A stretch of DNA of 64,000 bases from assembly GCF_030268085.1 (NCBI RefSeq), contig NZ_BSDE01000003.1:310001-374000 (forward strand), read 5' to 3'. The position numbers and the translations under genes are program-made. Positions 1 to 11,734 of the stretch are shown piece by piece. The notes under the pieces were generated by a model that worked only from the letters and a program-made list of their open reading frames with translations, ran no database searches and was not told the origin of the DNA. How positions within the stretch are numbered: the first letter of the stretch is position 1; each line of letters starts with the position of its first letter. The stretch is from Geothrix limicola. GTDB taxonomy: Bacteria > Acidobacteriota > Holophagae > Holophagales > Holophagaceae.

Positions 1-37
1 CTCCCTCGTCTACACCCACATTCGCGGAGGCCCAGCC

Positions 38-1264
38 ATGACCCTGCTCCACCTTCCGATTCCGCCCGAAGTGAAGATGATCTACCTCGACAACGGGGCC
101 ACCTCCTTCCCCAAGCCGCAGGAGGTCTACACGCGCATGGACACCTTCTACCGCTCGGCGGGCGTGAATCCCGGACGCAGCGGCTTCGACCTCTGCCTGG
201 AGGCGGGTTCCCTCGTGGACGACACGCGGCGCCTGCTCTGCGATTTCTTCGGGGGCACGGATCCCAACCGCCTCGTCTTCGGCCTGAATTCGACGGACGC
301 ACTGAACCTGGCCATCTGGGGCAGCCTCCAGCCCGGCGATCACGTCGTCACCACCCACCTGGAGCACAACGCCACGCTGCGGCCCCTCTGGAAGCTGGAG
401 CAGGAGGGCAGTCCCGTCGATTGGGTGGACTTCGACGCGACCGGCTACGTGGATCCCGCCGAGGTCATCCGCCGCTTCAGGCCCGAAACGAAGGCCTGCG
501 TCATGAACCATGCCTCCAACGTCATCGGCACCGTGCAGGACGCTGCCACCATCGGCGCGGCATGTCGCGAGCGCGGCATTCGCTTCATCCTGGACGTGAG
601 CCAGAGCGCAGGCATGGTGCCCGTGAAGATGGATGAGCTGAACGCCGATATCGTCTGCTTCACGGGCCACAAGAGCCTGATGGGCCCCATGGGCATCGGC
701 GGCATGTACGTGCGCGAGGGCGTGGAGGTGCGCCGCACCCGCGCGGGCGGCACGGGCGTGAAGAGCATCCAGCGCCAGCACCTGGACGAGTATCCCTACC
801 GCATGGAGTACGGCACGCCCAACCTGCCGGGCATCGCGGGCCTGAACGCGGGCGTGCGGTGGGTGAACGAGTTGGGGCTTTCGACGATCCACCACCACGA
901 GATGGTCCTGTGGCGGCGCCTGCGGGACGCCCTGCGGGAGATCGAGGGCGTGAGGCTCTACTGCGCCGAGGACATCCCGGGCCGCGAGCGGATCAGCGTG
1001 CTCTCCTTCAACGTGGAGGGGATGGAGGCAGCGGACGTGGGCACCATGCTGGACGTGGACCACAACATCGCCTGCCGCACGGGCCTCCACTGCACGCCCA
1101 TGGTGCACGAGCACCTGGGCACGGCGGCGATCCACGGCGCCGTGCGCTTCGGCATCGGCGCCTTCAATCACGCCGAGCACATCGAGGCGGCCATCGAGGG
1201 CGTGCGCGAGATCGCAGCCGGGCGCAGGCGCCGGGCCGCGAAGCTGGAGACGACGAGCGCCTAG
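38..1264 (+). CDS. Class V aminotransferase / cysteine desulfurase-like protein
   Basis: A 408-residue PLP enzyme of the cysteine desulfurase (NifS/SufS-like) superfamily, expected to act in the cytoplasm on cysteine or a related amino acid. Visible marks: N-terminal [12 protein letters not shown], the PLP-ring Asp in DVSQSAG (about residue 186), the Schiff-base Lys in TGHKSLMGP (about K212), and a C-terminal RTGLHCTP whose Cys (about 352) sits where desulfurases carry the persulfide Cys. GGAGG at 26-30 lies 7 nt before this ATG; a second ATG at 77 begins exactly at the conserved YLDNGAT block and is the alternative start. An upstream frame ending TGA at 39-41 would overlap this start as ATGA, suggesting a preceding operon gene outside the window. 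The stop overlaps that of the convergent MCP gene by 4 bp. Substrate not inferable; it closely resembles the subfamily of desulfurase-like proteins not dedicated to isc or suf. Confidence 0.88.
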   Translation: MTLLHLPIPPEVKMIYLDNGATSFPKPQEVYTRMDTFYRSAGVNPGRSGFDLCLEAGSLVDDTRRLLCDFFGGTDPNRLVFGLNSTDALNLAIWGSLQPGDHVVTTHLEHNATLRPLWKLEQEGSPVDWVDFDATGYVDPAEVIRRFRPETKACVMNHASNVIGTVQDAATIGAACRERGIRFILDVSQSAGMVPVKMDELNADIVCFTGHKSLMGPMGIGGMYVREGVEVRRTRAGGTGVKSIQRQHLDEYPYRMEYGTPNLPGIAGLNAGVRWVNELGLSTIHHHEMVLWRRLRDALREIEGVRLYCAEDIPGRERISVLSFNVEGMEAADVGTMLDVDHNIACRTGLHCTPMVHEHLGTAAIHGAVRFGIGAFNHAEHIEAAIEGVREIAAGRRRRAAKLETTSA

Positions 1265-2445
1265 ACCCTGAACTGTCCGACGAGCTGGTTCTGGTCCTCG
1301 GCGACGCGGGCCAGCTCGGCGGCGGTGCGCGCCACTTCACTCACGGTGCGGGCCATCTGCTCGGTGGCGGTGGCGTTGTGGGCGACGCGGCCCAGGTTCT
1401 GATCCACCTGCTCGGCCACTTCGGTGCTGGTGCGGGCCTGTTCGTCGGCGGCGGCACCCACTTCGAGGATCATGGCCGCGAGGCCCTGGATGTTCGTATC
1501 GATGGTGCCGAGGGCCGCCACGGTGGCGTCGACCATCTCGGCGCCGCGGTCCACGGAGGCGTTGCTGCGCTCGATGAGTTCGCCGATCTCCCGCGCGGCG
1601 GCCCCGCTGCGTTCGGCCAGCTTGCGCACTTCCTCGGCCACGACGGCGAAGCCCTTGCCCATGGCCCCGGCCTTGGCGGCCTCGATGGCGGCGTTGAGCG
1701 AAAGCAGGTTGGTTTGCCGCGCGATGTCCTGGATGAGACGGACGGCGGCCACCATCCGGACCGTGGATTCGCGGATGTCATCCATGGCCTGGGCGCTTTC
1801 GCCGCCGGCCTGGGTGCCCTGGTTCACGGCGGCCACGGCGGCTTCGGATTCCTTCTGTGATCTGCGGATGTTGCCCGAGACTTGGTCGATTGAAGCGGAG
1901 AGCTGGGTGACGGCGGCGGCGACGCGCTCGAAGGCGGCGCGCTGGGCCACGGAGTTCTCGGCCAGGCTCGAACTGGTGGTGGCCATCTCCTCGCTGGAGG
2001 CCGAGAGCTGGGTCGCCCCGCTGGCCACGGCGCCCGAGGATCCCGTTAGGTTCTGGAAGACGCCGCGCAGGCGGGTGTTGTAGGCGTTGAAGGCACGGGC
2101 GGCCTGGCCGATCTCGTCGGCGCTTTCGACCTCCAGTTGCAGGGTGAGGTCGCTTTGTTCGAGGCCGCTGGCGAGGGCCTTCAGGGGCTTAGTGATCCAG
2201 AGGCTGAGGCGGTAGACCACGACGAAGGTGATCACCCAGACGGCAAAGGAGATCAGGAGTCCGAAGACGAAGGAGCGCCAGAGCGGGTGGCCCAGGTCGA
2301 TCCCCTTGGCGAGCAGGCCCTGCACGCGGAGCGCCTGGAAGTCTGTCCAGGCCTCATGCAGGTTGAAGTAGGCATAGCCCCCCAGGGGGAGCATCAGCAT
2401 CAGGAGGAGTTTGCCCCGGACACTCAGGCGCTGCGATAACGACAT
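1261..2445 (-). CDS. Methyl-accepting chemotaxis protein with very short periplasmic loop
   Basis: A 394-residue MCP that would relay a signal to CheA through CheW. Order: TM1 (about 12-27), a loop of only about 30 residues, TM2 (about 57-78), HAMP (about 79-135), then the long cytoplasmic signalling helices. The hairpin tip is clear: [18 protein letters not shown] followed by [18 protein letters not shown]. Start chosen at MSLSQRL because AAAGGAA lies 6 nt upstream; an ORF start 27 codons earlier has no such support and would overlap the upstream gene. With so little periplasmic sequence it cannot hold a normal ligand domain, so it probably senses membrane or cytoplasmic state. It is the last gene of a minus-strand group with the receiver-like protein and meaB. 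Confidence 0.9.
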   Translation of the reverse strand: MSLSQRLSVRGKLLLMLMLPLGGYAYFNLHEAWTDFQALRVQGLLAKGIDLGHPLWRSFVFGLLISFAVWVITFVVVYRLSLWITKPLKALASGLEQSDLTLQLEVESADEIGQAARAFNAYNTRLRGVFQNLTGSSGAVASGATQLSASSEEMATTSSSLAENSVAQRAAFERVAAAVTQLSASIDQVSGNIRRSQKESEAAVAAVNQGTQAGGESAQAMDDIRESTVRMVAAVRLIQDIARQTNLLSLNAAIEAAKAGAMGKGFAVVAEEVRKLAERSGAAAREIGELIERSNASVDRGAEMVDATVAALGTIDTNIQGLAAMILEVGAAADEQARTSTEVAEQVDQNLGRVAHNATATEQMARTVSEVARTAAELARVAEDQNQLVGQFRV

Positions 2446-2518
2446 GCGGATTTCCTTTGAGGTGGGGACAACCATCGGCCACCCCCCTGCATCGGATGCC
2501 CCCGGCCTCCTCTGAAGT

Positions 2519-3691
2519 TCAGCCAAAGAGTTTCAGGGTCTCGTCGAGGGTGCGCAGGACCGCCAGGACGTGGAAGGGATCGACCACCAGGTAGTCCACG
2601 GCCCCGGCCGCCGCGGCGCGGTTGCGCTTCAGATCGGATTCCTCCTCGGTGCCCGCAATGAGGATGGGCAGGGGGCAGGCCTCCTCCTGGACCGTGCGAC
2701 GGCAGCGCTCCAGGGCCGTGCCCGAGCGGAGCAGGTGATGGATCATGACGAGGCGGATGCGCCCCCAGGTCTGGCCATCGACGCCCAGGTCCGCCAGGGT
2801 CGGCTTGAGGGGGCCGGGGCCCAGGTCGAGGGCGGCCACGCCGAATTTGCGGCCGATGGCCTCGGCGAGGCGGGCGGGGAAGGCCTCTCCTTCGGCGAGC
2901 ACGAGCACGAGGGGATCGCGGTCCACGATCAGCTTGGGCCTGGTGGTGGGCAGGAGGACCTCCCTGCGCCCTGGCAGGCGGGGCGATTCGAGCCCGCCCG
3001 GGCTGAAGCGGGCGCGGTCCCGGTTGGCCTGCTGGTGGCGGGCCTCCATCAGCCACTGGCGGTACTGGCCCACGGCCAGGCGGTCGGCGCCGTCGCTGAG
3101 CCGCAGGCCCCAGGCCCTGTCGGTGAAGTAGGCGACCCGCACCTCGAGGACCATGCGCTCCGTCGGCGTGGTCCGTAGCTCGACCGTGGAGGCGGCGTTG
3201 AGTCTCAGGAGGTCGCTGAGGGACTGGGTGCCTTCGGGGGGCGCCAGCTCCAGCCCGTCCTCGCCGAAGGCCAGGGCGAAGCCATCCTTCACGTTGCTGT
3301 GCTGATCGGCGAAGGGGCAGGGCAGGGGGCGGTCCGGCACGAATTCCGCGAACCGGTGCGTGTCCATGGCCCGCAGCAGCCGCGGCATCGCGATGTGCCC
3401 GGCCTCCATGCCGTGGAGCTTGCCGTGGCCCTCGAAATCCACCACCGCCTCGTAGGGCAGGCCCCGGTCCACCAGCTTCAGGGTGAGCTTGGCGCCGGGC
3501 TTCAGGCGCCACTGGCCGCGTTCCACGTCGGAGATGCCGAGGATGATGCGGTCCGGCGCCTCGGCCAGCACCTTGAATTCACCGCTCAGCTGGCCGAAGG
3601 TCAGGCGCACGCTTTCCTCGCCTTCGCAGAGGCGCTGGAAGACCATGCGGATGGCCTCCGGCTCGTCCTTGTTGAGGTTGCGTGTCCCCAT
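2519..3691 (-). CDS. Hypothetical protein, possible PilZ-like region and degenerate receiver-like C-terminus
   Basis: A 390-residue soluble protein without signal peptide or membrane helices. The family is not recognised. Residues about 1-110 and 150-215 look beta-rich, and the second block resembles PilZ-type beta-barrels in texture, but the RxxxR and D/NxSxxG c-di-GMP motifs are not clear. Residues about 255-390 read like a receiver fold (alternating hydrophobic strands and helices, ending [11 protein letters not shown] then [15 protein letters not shown]) without a convincing phospho-acceptor Asp. It lies between meaB (30 nt upstream) and the MCP gene (start about 70 nt downstream), all on the minus strand, so a link to chemotaxis or motility output is possible. 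This rests on context and fold impression only. Confidence 0.75.
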   Translation of the reverse strand: MGTRNLNKDEPEAIRMVFQRLCEGEESVRLTFGQLSGEFKVLAEAPDRIILGISDVERGQWRLKPGAKLTLKLVDRGLPYEAVVDFEGHGKLHGMEAGHIAMPRLLRAMDTHRFAEFVPDRPLPCPFADQHSNVKDGFALAFGEDGLELAPPEGTQSLSDLLRLNAASTVELRTTPTERMVLEVRVAYFTDRAWGLRLSDGADRLAVGQYRQWLMEARHQQANRDRARFSPGGLESPRLPGRREVLLPTTRPKLIVDRDPLVLVLAEGEAFPARLAEAIGRKFGVAALDLGPGPLKPTLADLGVDGQTWGRIRLVMIHHLLRSGTALERCRRTVQEEACPLPILIAGTEEESDLKRNRAAAAGAVDYLVVDPFHVLAVLRTLDETLKLFG

Positions 3692-3721
3692 GACTGCCCT
3701 ATCGGGACACGGGCCAGAGAC

Positions 3722-4660
3722 TCAAACTTCGCCGAGAATTTCGCTCACGGCGGTGTAGGGGTCCAGGGCCCGGTCGGCGATGCCCTGGACGAGCGCCTCC
3801 ACCCTGTCCGGCCCGGCCTGCTGCTTGGCGCGGCGCAGGGCGGCCTCGGCGAGCAGCGATTCGAAGCGGAGCCGGGCGCGCTCCTTGGCCTTGCGTGCGA
3901 GCCCGCCATGGGCCCGCAGCCAGCGCTCGTGCTCGCGCACCTGGGCCAGCAGCTCGGCCACGCCCTCGCCCTGCTGGGCCACCGTGCGCAGCACGGGCGG
4001 ATCCCAGCCGCTGGGCATGGCCAGCGACTTCATGGCCTCGAGTTCGCGCTCCACCTGGTCGGCCCCGTCGCGGTCGGCCTTGTTGATGACGAAGAGATCG
4101 GCGACCTCCATGATCCCGGCCTTGATGGCCTGGATCTCGTCGCCCATGCCCGGCACCAGCACGACGCAGCAGGTCTGGACGCAGCTCACGACGTCCACCT
4201 CGTCCTGGCCCACGCCGACGGTCTCCACGAGGATCGTGTCGAAGCCCGCGGCATCCAGCAGGTCGATGGCGTCCTGGGTGGCCCGCGCCAGGCCGCCCAG
4301 GGCCCCGCGGGTGGCCATGCTGCGGATGAAGATGCCGGGATCGGCCGCGATGCGCTGCATGCGGATGCGGTCGCCCAGGATGGCACCGCCGCTGAAGGGC
4401 GAGGTGGGATCCACCGCGAGGATGCCCACCCGCTGTCCCTCGGCGCGCAGAGCCCGGGCCAGGCGGTCCGTGAGGGTGCTCTTGCCGGCACCGGGGGAAC
4501 CCGTGATGCCGATCACGGATGCCCGCCCCAGGTGGGGCCAGAGCCGGGCCATGAGGCCGCGGGCGCCGGGGTGGCCGTTTTCCATCCAGGAGATGGCCCG
4601 GCCCAGGGCCCGGTGCTCGCCGCGGCGCAGGGGCTCCAGGAGGTCGGAATGCTGGGTCAT
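3722..4660 (-). CDS. meaB: Methylmalonyl-CoA mutase-associated GTPase MeaB (ArgK family)
   Basis: A 312-residue G3E-type GTPase that protects and reloads the B12-dependent methylmalonyl-CoA mutase (or a related acyl-CoA mutase). Walker A GSPGAGKS is at about 54-61, followed by the family block AVDPTSPFSGGAILGDR, the Walker B/switch segment ILVETVGVGQDEVDV and the base-recognition motif NKAD. Length is normal for MeaB. No mutase subunit gene is in the window, so the partner must be elsewhere. It is the first gene of the minus-strand group leading into the receiver-like protein and the MCP. The start is taken at the ATG giving a normal N-terminus; the ribosome binding site is weak. Confidence 0.93.
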   Translation of the reverse strand: MTQHSDLLEPLRRGEHRALGRAISWMENGHPGARGLMARLWPHLGRASVIGITGSPGAGKSTLTDRLARALRAEGQRVGILAVDPTSPFSGGAILGDRIRMQRIAADPGIFIRSMATRGALGGLARATQDAIDLLDAAGFDTILVETVGVGQDEVDVVSCVQTCCVVLVPGMGDEIQAIKAGIMEVADLFVINKADRDGADQVERELEAMKSLAMPSGWDPPVLRTVAQQGEGVAELLAQVREHERWLRAHGGLARKAKERARLRFESLLAEAALRRAKQQAGPDRVEALVQGIADRALDPYTAVSEILGEV

Positions 4661-4771
4661 GTGCCCAGGATGCCAGACTTCGGGGCCCCCAACTCGCGGG
4701 CCCCAATTCGCAGCTTAGGGCCGGATGGGGTACCCTGATCCCTCGGCTCTGGCCGCCTTGGAAGCATGACA

Positions 4772-5176
4772 ATGAAAAAAGGATCCAAATCAGCGAACGA
4801 TCCCCCGAGCGGGGATGCGGTTCCGGATCAGGCTCCGAAACCCTCACCCGTCCTGCTGACCAAGCGGGCCCCCGTGGCGGCACCGGATCCCAAGGCCCCC
4901 CGGGAGAAGATCTGCGCCGACTGCGGCATGCACTTCCGCGTCGAGACGGGCCAGAAGTTCTACCTGTGCCCGGACTGCTACCGGCGTTCCTTCGTCTACA
5001 AGCGCAAGGGCGGAAAGGATGCGGCCCGCATCCTCACCCACATCACCTGCGCCGCATGCGGGGCCCAGGAGTACCTGCCCTTCGTGCCCGAGGATCCGGC
5101 CAAGGCCCTCTGCCGGGCCTGCTTCGCCAAGGAGCGGCCGGAACCAAAGTCCAGCCCACGACATCCTCATCGTTGA
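4772..5176 (+). CDS. Small protein with two tandem zinc-ribbon motifs
   Basis: A 134-residue cytoplasmic protein. A polar, low-complexity N-terminus (about 1-48) precedes two Cys4 units: CADCGMHF ... CPDC and CAACGAQ ... CRAC, with a basic linker (RKGGKDAARI) between. The second unit resembles the CxxC-x17-CxxC zinc-binding domain found as a stand-alone small protein in several phyla. Probable metal-binding nucleic-acid or protein-interaction module; no reaction can be assigned. Start at 4772 is preferred over the ATG at 4766 because TTGGAAG at 4758-4764 then has a 7-nt spacing instead of 1 nt. It is divergent from meaB and 16 nt upstream of the secreted protein gene. Confidence 0.72.
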   Translation: MKKGSKSANDPPSGDAVPDQAPKPSPVLLTKRAPVAAPDPKAPREKICADCGMHFRVETGQKFYLCPDCYRRSFVYKRKGGKDAARILTHITCAACGAQEYLPFVPEDPAKALCRACFAKERPEPKSSPRHPHR

Positions 5177-5192
5177 TGCCCAGAGGTTTTGC

Positions 5193-6329
5193 ATGCGTCC
5201 TTCCGCCCTCCCCTTTCTGCTCGTAGCCACCCTGCTTCCGGCCCAGGCGCCCGCCAAGGCCAGCAAGCCGGCCCCGGCCAAGGCTGCGCCCAAAGCGGCC
5301 CCGAAGGCCACGCCTGAGTCCGAAGCTGCGCGCAGGACCCTGCGGGAAACGCTGGATGCCATCGATTCGGCCTGGTTCGGCCAGCCCTACCAGGGCATCT
5401 CCTCCGTCGAGATGCAGGGCACCCTCGGAATCGCGCTCAGCGGCGCCCTCGTGAACCAGAAGGTGGACAGCCTCAGTCAGGGCGCGGTGAAGGGCAACAG
5501 CCAGGGCGGCGCCGCCAACCTGCGCGTGCACGGCACCTACTTCGCCAACGGCGACTTCAAGACGGACCTGGCCGGCGATTTCGGCACGATCCTCTACACG
5601 CGCCGCGGCAACCGGGGCTTCATCTACAGCAAGGAGCAGAACGCCTACACCACCCGTGTGGACCTGGCGGCCTCCGACGCGCCCCTCACCTACATGTCCT
5701 GGTTCCGCCAGACCCTGAACGACATCAAGGCCGTCTACATCGACGCCCCCACCTTCCAGGCCAGCCTGGCCGGCGAGGACACCATCGACGGCCATGCCGT
5801 CCAGCGGCTCGTCTTCAATGCCCCCACCCAGGGCTGGGACGCGAAGAAGCGCGAGCAGAGTCTGGCCCAGAGCCTAGGCTTCTGGAAGCGCGGCAAGCTG
5901 GAGGTGGCCGTGGACAAGGCCACCAAGCAGCCCGTGCGCCTGGATTTCCGCAACGACGAGCAGGGTGTGCACACCCGCATGGATTTCTCCTACGGGGCCG
6001 GAAACCGCCTGCAGTCCGTGAACATCAACAACAGCAGCCGCGGCTTCGAAGGCCCGGGCTGGCTGCGGGTCGGCTACGGCGGCGACGGCCGCATGTCCAA
6101 CGTCGCCGGCGAACTGGCCAGCCAGGATAAGAAAGTCTCCTTCGCCATGGACCTGAACTGGTCCAAGACCCGCACCGCCGCCGACATCACCGCCCTTCCC
6201 CCCGCGGGCGCCACCAAGCGTGGCCGCGAGGAGATGGAAACCCAGCTGCTCGTCGGCCTCGCCGCCAAGATCTTCGACCTCCAGCGCGCCGGTCTCAACC
6301 TCCGCGCCGTCGCCATCGGCGGCAAGTAG
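5193..6329 (+). CDS. Secreted hypothetical protein with Ala/Pro/Lys-rich linker
   Basis: A 378-residue protein with a signal peptide ([19 protein letters not shown]) followed by an Ala/Pro/Lys-rich stretch (about 20-48) like a periplasmic tether, then a folded region of about 320 residues rich in beta strands. The strand-rich pattern recalls outer-membrane lipoprotein-sorting (LolA/LolB-like) folds, but no diagnostic motif is visible, so it stays hypothetical. Start chosen at 5193 because CAGAGG at 5181-5186 precedes it and the signal peptide begins there; the longer reading frame upstream overlaps the zinc-ribbon gene and is not protein-like. It is followed 17 nt later by tRNA-Pro. Confidence 0.75.
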   Translation: MRPSALPFLLVATLLPAQAPAKASKPAPAKAAPKAAPKATPESEAARRTLRETLDAIDSAWFGQPYQGISSVEMQGTLGIALSGALVNQKVDSLSQGAVKGNSQGGAANLRVHGTYFANGDFKTDLAGDFGTILYTRRGNRGFIYSKEQNAYTTRVDLAASDAPLTYMSWFRQTLNDIKAVYIDAPTFQASLAGEDTIDGHAVQRLVFNAPTQGWDAKKREQSLAQSLGFWKRGKLEVAVDKATKQPVRLDFRNDEQGVHTRMDFSYGAGNRLQSVNINNSSRGFEGPGWLRVGYGGDGRMSNVAGELASQDKKVSFAMDLNWSKTRTAADITALPPAGATKRGREEMETQLLVGLAAKIFDLQRAGLNLRAVAIGGK

Positions 6330-6346
6330 CGGTATCCTGACTCCTT

Positions 6347-6423
<77 letters not shown>

Positions 6424-6451
6424 AAAAGGGGGCCGCGTGGCCCCCTTTTTT
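6424..6451 (+). terminator. Intrinsic terminator of tRNA-Pro
   Basis: GGGGGCC-GCGT-GGCCCCC stem-loop flanked by A5 on the left and T6 on the right, starting one base after the tRNA CCA. It is A/T-flanked on both sides, so it could work in both directions. Confidence 0.85.
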
Positions 6452-6458
6452 CTCGAAA

Positions 6459-6581
6459 TGACCCGGGAGGATTCGAACCTCCGAGTGGGCTTGCGGAGAC
6501 AGCGCGGTGCGCTGTCGCGAGCAAGACCGGCGGACGGCGCAGCCGGACGCGTTCGAATCCCGCCTGCGTGAGTCGGGGTCA
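6459..6581. repeat. Palindromic tRNA-like element with outward-facing T-loop motifs
   Basis: A 123-bp non-coding unit bounded by TGACCC and GGGTCA. Each end carries TTCGAA (6472-6477 and 6552-6557) in the context of a tRNA T loop; the minus-strand copy has a perfectly paired T stem (GGAGG-TTCGAAT-CCTCC). The middle is a strong hairpin: ACAGCGC (6499-6505)-GGT-GCGCTGT (6509-6515) nested inside CTTGC/GCAAG, followed by CCGGC/GCCGG. The left end repeats 17 bp of tRNA-Pro in inverted orientation (CGGAGGTTCGAATCCTC at 6395-6411 against 6467-6483). No anticodon arm is present, so it is not scored as a tRNA. It could be a tRNA-derived repeat, an integration scar or a structured RNA. Confidence 0.55.
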
Positions 6582-6685
6582 AATTGCGCGCAGGGCCTGT
6601 CCTTCCAGGGTGATGCAGACATCGAAAGGGGATTGCCCCTCATGAATTAGGCTCCGCGGCCGATGGGACCTATCATGGAAGCTCC

Positions 6686-7534
6686 ATGTGGCGTCCCGGA
6701 CTGATCCTGCCCGCCCTCGCCCTGTGCCTGACCGCCGGGATGCCGAAGGCCTCGCGGGATCCGGTGCGGCCCGGGAACACGTATCTCTACACCTACTGGG
6801 ACAAGCAGGGCCGCCTGGTGATCAACAACCTGCCGCCGGCCTACATGAAGGGCCAGGGACTGGTGCTCAAGCACGTCGGCGTGGGCAAGGTGCGCCTCGC
6901 GGTCACGCCCGCGGAAATGGCGAAGGCCCTGCGGAGCCCGGAGCTCATCGCACTGGTCGATGAGATCGCCCAGGTCGAAGGGGTGGACACCCACCTCGCC
7001 CGGGCCATCATCCAGGCGGAAAGCGCCTTCAACTACAAGGCGCGCTCCCGCGCCGGGGCCCTGGGCCTGATGCAGCTCATGCCCTCGACGGCTGAGCGCT
7101 TCGGCGTGGTGGATCCCTTCGATCCCCGGCAGAACATCCAGGGCGGCGTGAAGTACCTGAAATGGCTCCACGACTACTATTCCGGCGACCTGATCCGCGT
7201 GGTGGCGGCCTACAACGCCGGGGAAGGCGCCGTGAACCGGCACAAGGGCATTCCCCCTTTCCGGGAAACGCAGGCTTACGTGCCCAAGGTTCTCGACCTC
7301 TACCACCGCAAGGCCGTCCAGCCGGATCCGAAGCTGGCGGGCAGCATGTCCCTGCTGCAGAAGGGCCGGGGCGGCTTCAAGGTGGACGAAGAGAAGACCG
7401 TGCCTGAACCCACGCCCCAGCAGCGGGCCTCCACGCGCATCTACCAGTGGACCGATGCCAACGGCCGCATCCAGATCAGCGATCAGCCCCCGCCCAAGGG
7501 CGCGTCGGGCGTCCGTCCCTTCGGCGGGCCCTGA
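6686..7534 (+). CDS. Lytic transglycosylase (SLT family) with flanking DUF4124-like segments
   Basis: A 282-residue exported murein hydrolase cleaving the MurNAc-GlcNAc bond. A signal sequence (first about 20 residues) is followed by a DUF4124-like segment (YTYWDKQGRLVINNLPP, about 36-52), the SLT domain (about 95-215) with catalytic Glu in QAESAFNY, then GALGLMQLMPSTA and AAYNAGEGAV, and a second DUF4124-like segment at the end (YQWTDANGRIQISDQPP). GGAAG at 6677-6681 supports the start. It converges on the hybrid kinase gene with 28 nt between stops and no obvious terminator. Two DUF4124-like copies, one at each end, are less common than one. Confidence 0.9.
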   Translation: MWRPGLILPALALCLTAGMPKASRDPVRPGNTYLYTYWDKQGRLVINNLPPAYMKGQGLVLKHVGVGKVRLAVTPAEMAKALRSPELIALVDEIAQVEGVDTHLARAIIQAESAFNYKARSRAGALGLMQLMPSTAERFGVVDPFDPRQNIQGGVKYLKWLHDYYSGDLIRVVAAYNAGEGAVNRHKGIPPFRETQAYVPKVLDLYHRKAVQPDPKLAGSMSLLQKGRGGFKVDEEKTVPEPTPQQRASTRIYQWTDANGRIQISDQPPPKGASGVRPFGGP

Positions 7535-7562
7535 GCCCAGCCGTTCTCATGACTGGTCGTCC

Positions 7563-10433
<2,871 letters not shown>

Positions 10434-10562
10434 CAGGAGGTCCCGTGGCGGGGGGCGGGCTGCGGGCAAGCGGCCGATTCCATGAACCCCTCCGAGCGGT
10501 ACATCTGCTTTTCCTTCGGCGGAAACGCATCCCGGCATGAGTCTGTGAGGTACGCTGGAGGC

Positions 10563-11039
10563 ATGACCGAAGCCCCACCCATGACCCCGGCGGAGACCGC
10601 CCTCTCCCTGCTCTTCCGCAAGCTGCACCCGCACCTTGAGGACGCGGCGCACGCGCTGGCGCGGGGGGGCGCGCGGCGGGAGCTGGAGCGCCTGCACCTG
10701 AAGCTGATCACGGCCCGGTTGAAGACCGTCGAACTCATCGAAGCCGAGGCGGAGAAGCTGCCGGAAGAGGCGCCCCTGACCGAGATCCTGGATACCCTCG
10801 CCGCCAACCTTACGCCCGTGGGGGAAAGCTACCGCCAGGCCCTGATCCTCACCCAGCTCTGTCTGGAGGAGGCCCCGGCCGACCTGCTGTCCCACGCGCC
10901 CGAAGGTTGCGTGGCGACCTCCTCCTGGGGCCCGCGCATGACGGATTTCCTGGGCCACCTGAAGGACCCCGCCTTCCGGGCACGGCGCCGCTGGGAAGGC
11001 ATCGAGGAAGACATCGGCGAAACCGAAGAAGGCGAGTAG
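10563..11039 (+). CDS. Hypothetical cytoplasmic helical protein
   Basis: A 158-residue acidic, mostly helical protein with no signal peptide, membrane segment or recognised motif. N-terminal residues (ETALSLLFRKLHPHLEDAAH) look amphipathic. It is divergent from the hybrid kinase across about 130 bp. GGAGG at 10557-10561 is too close to this ATG (1 nt) and too far from the next one at 10581, while GAGG at 10547-10550 is 12 nt away, so the start is uncertain. No function proposed. Confidence 0.6.
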   Translation: MTEAPPMTPAETALSLLFRKLHPHLEDAAHALARGGARRELERLHLKLITARLKTVELIEAEAEKLPEEAPLTEILDTLAANLTPVGESYRQALILTQLCLEEAPADLLSHAPEGCVATSSWGPRMTDFLGHLKDPAFRARRRWEGIEEDIGETEEGE

Positions 11040-11171
11040 GCCCCCGTTCGACCCCCCGCATCTGTCATTCGGGGGCCCGAATCTGCATTCCACGGCCGCG
11101 GCGCCACCGTCGGTCGCCAAGGGGTATCTCATGGGGTGGACGGACCACCCGTCCCTTCCCCAGGAGGTCCC

Positions 11172-11714
11172 ATGAACATCCGCTCCCTTCGCATCGCCGC
11201 CCTGACCGCGGCCGTGCTTTCCATCGGCGGGGCCCTTTCCGCCCAGATGCCCGGCCCCAATCCTGCCCATGGGCACGGTCCCATGGGAGAGGGCCACGGC
11301 TTCAAGGGCCTGAACCTCACGACCGACCAGCAGGCCAAGGTGAAGGCCATCCACGAAAGCCATCAGGCCGCCTTCAAGGCCAAGGGCGAAGAGGCTCGGG
11401 CGGCCCACAAGGCCCTGGGCGAAGCGATGGCCAACGACGCCACCGATGCCAAGACCCTGCGCACCTTGCACGACGCGGCCGCCGCCGCCCAGTTCGAGCT
11501 GCTGCTGGAGCACCGCGCCGTGCGGCAGGAAATCCTGCCCCTCCTCAGTGCCGATCAGAAGGCGCTGTTCAACAAGCACCCCATGGGCATGTCCCCCCAT
11601 CACGGTCATGGCATGGGCCCGGGTTTCGGCGGCCCCATGCACGGTGGTTCCCGGCATGGTGGCCCCGGGCCTGAGGGCATGGGCCCCGACGCGCCGCCTG
11701 TGAAGCCGTCTTGA
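11172..11714 (+). CDS. Periplasmic LTXXQ (Spy/CpxP/ZraP-like) protein, His/Met/Gly-rich tail
   Basis: A 180-residue exported protein: signal peptide ending near LSAQ, a His/Gly/Met-rich segment, an all-helical core (about 40-135) with the family motif LTTDQQAKV and a second LSADQKAL, then a Met/His/Gly/Pro-rich tail (HGHGMGPGF and similar). Spy/CpxP/ZraP proteins are small periplasmic chaperone or metal-responsive proteins; the His/Met-rich ends suggest metal (Cu or Zn) binding. AGGAGG at 11162-11167 fixes the start. It precedes the LytS/LytT-like pair by 20 nt on the same strand and may be its accessory sensor or target. Confidence 0.82.
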   Translation: MNIRSLRIAALTAAVLSIGGALSAQMPGPNPAHGHGPMGEGHGFKGLNLTTDQQAKVKAIHESHQAAFKAKGEEARAAHKALGEAMANDATDAKTLRTLHDAAAAAQFELLLEHRAVRQEILPLLSADQKALFNKHPMGMSPHHGHGMGPGFGGPMHGGSRHGGPGPEGMGPDAPPVKPS

Positions 11715-11734
11715 ACCAAGTATCCTGAGGCACC

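Noticed and set aside
6459-6581. A second tRNA gene on the minus strand
   Set aside because: The T arm is perfect but no D or anticodon arm fits; the spacing is about 120 nt and acceptor pairing has a mismatch.
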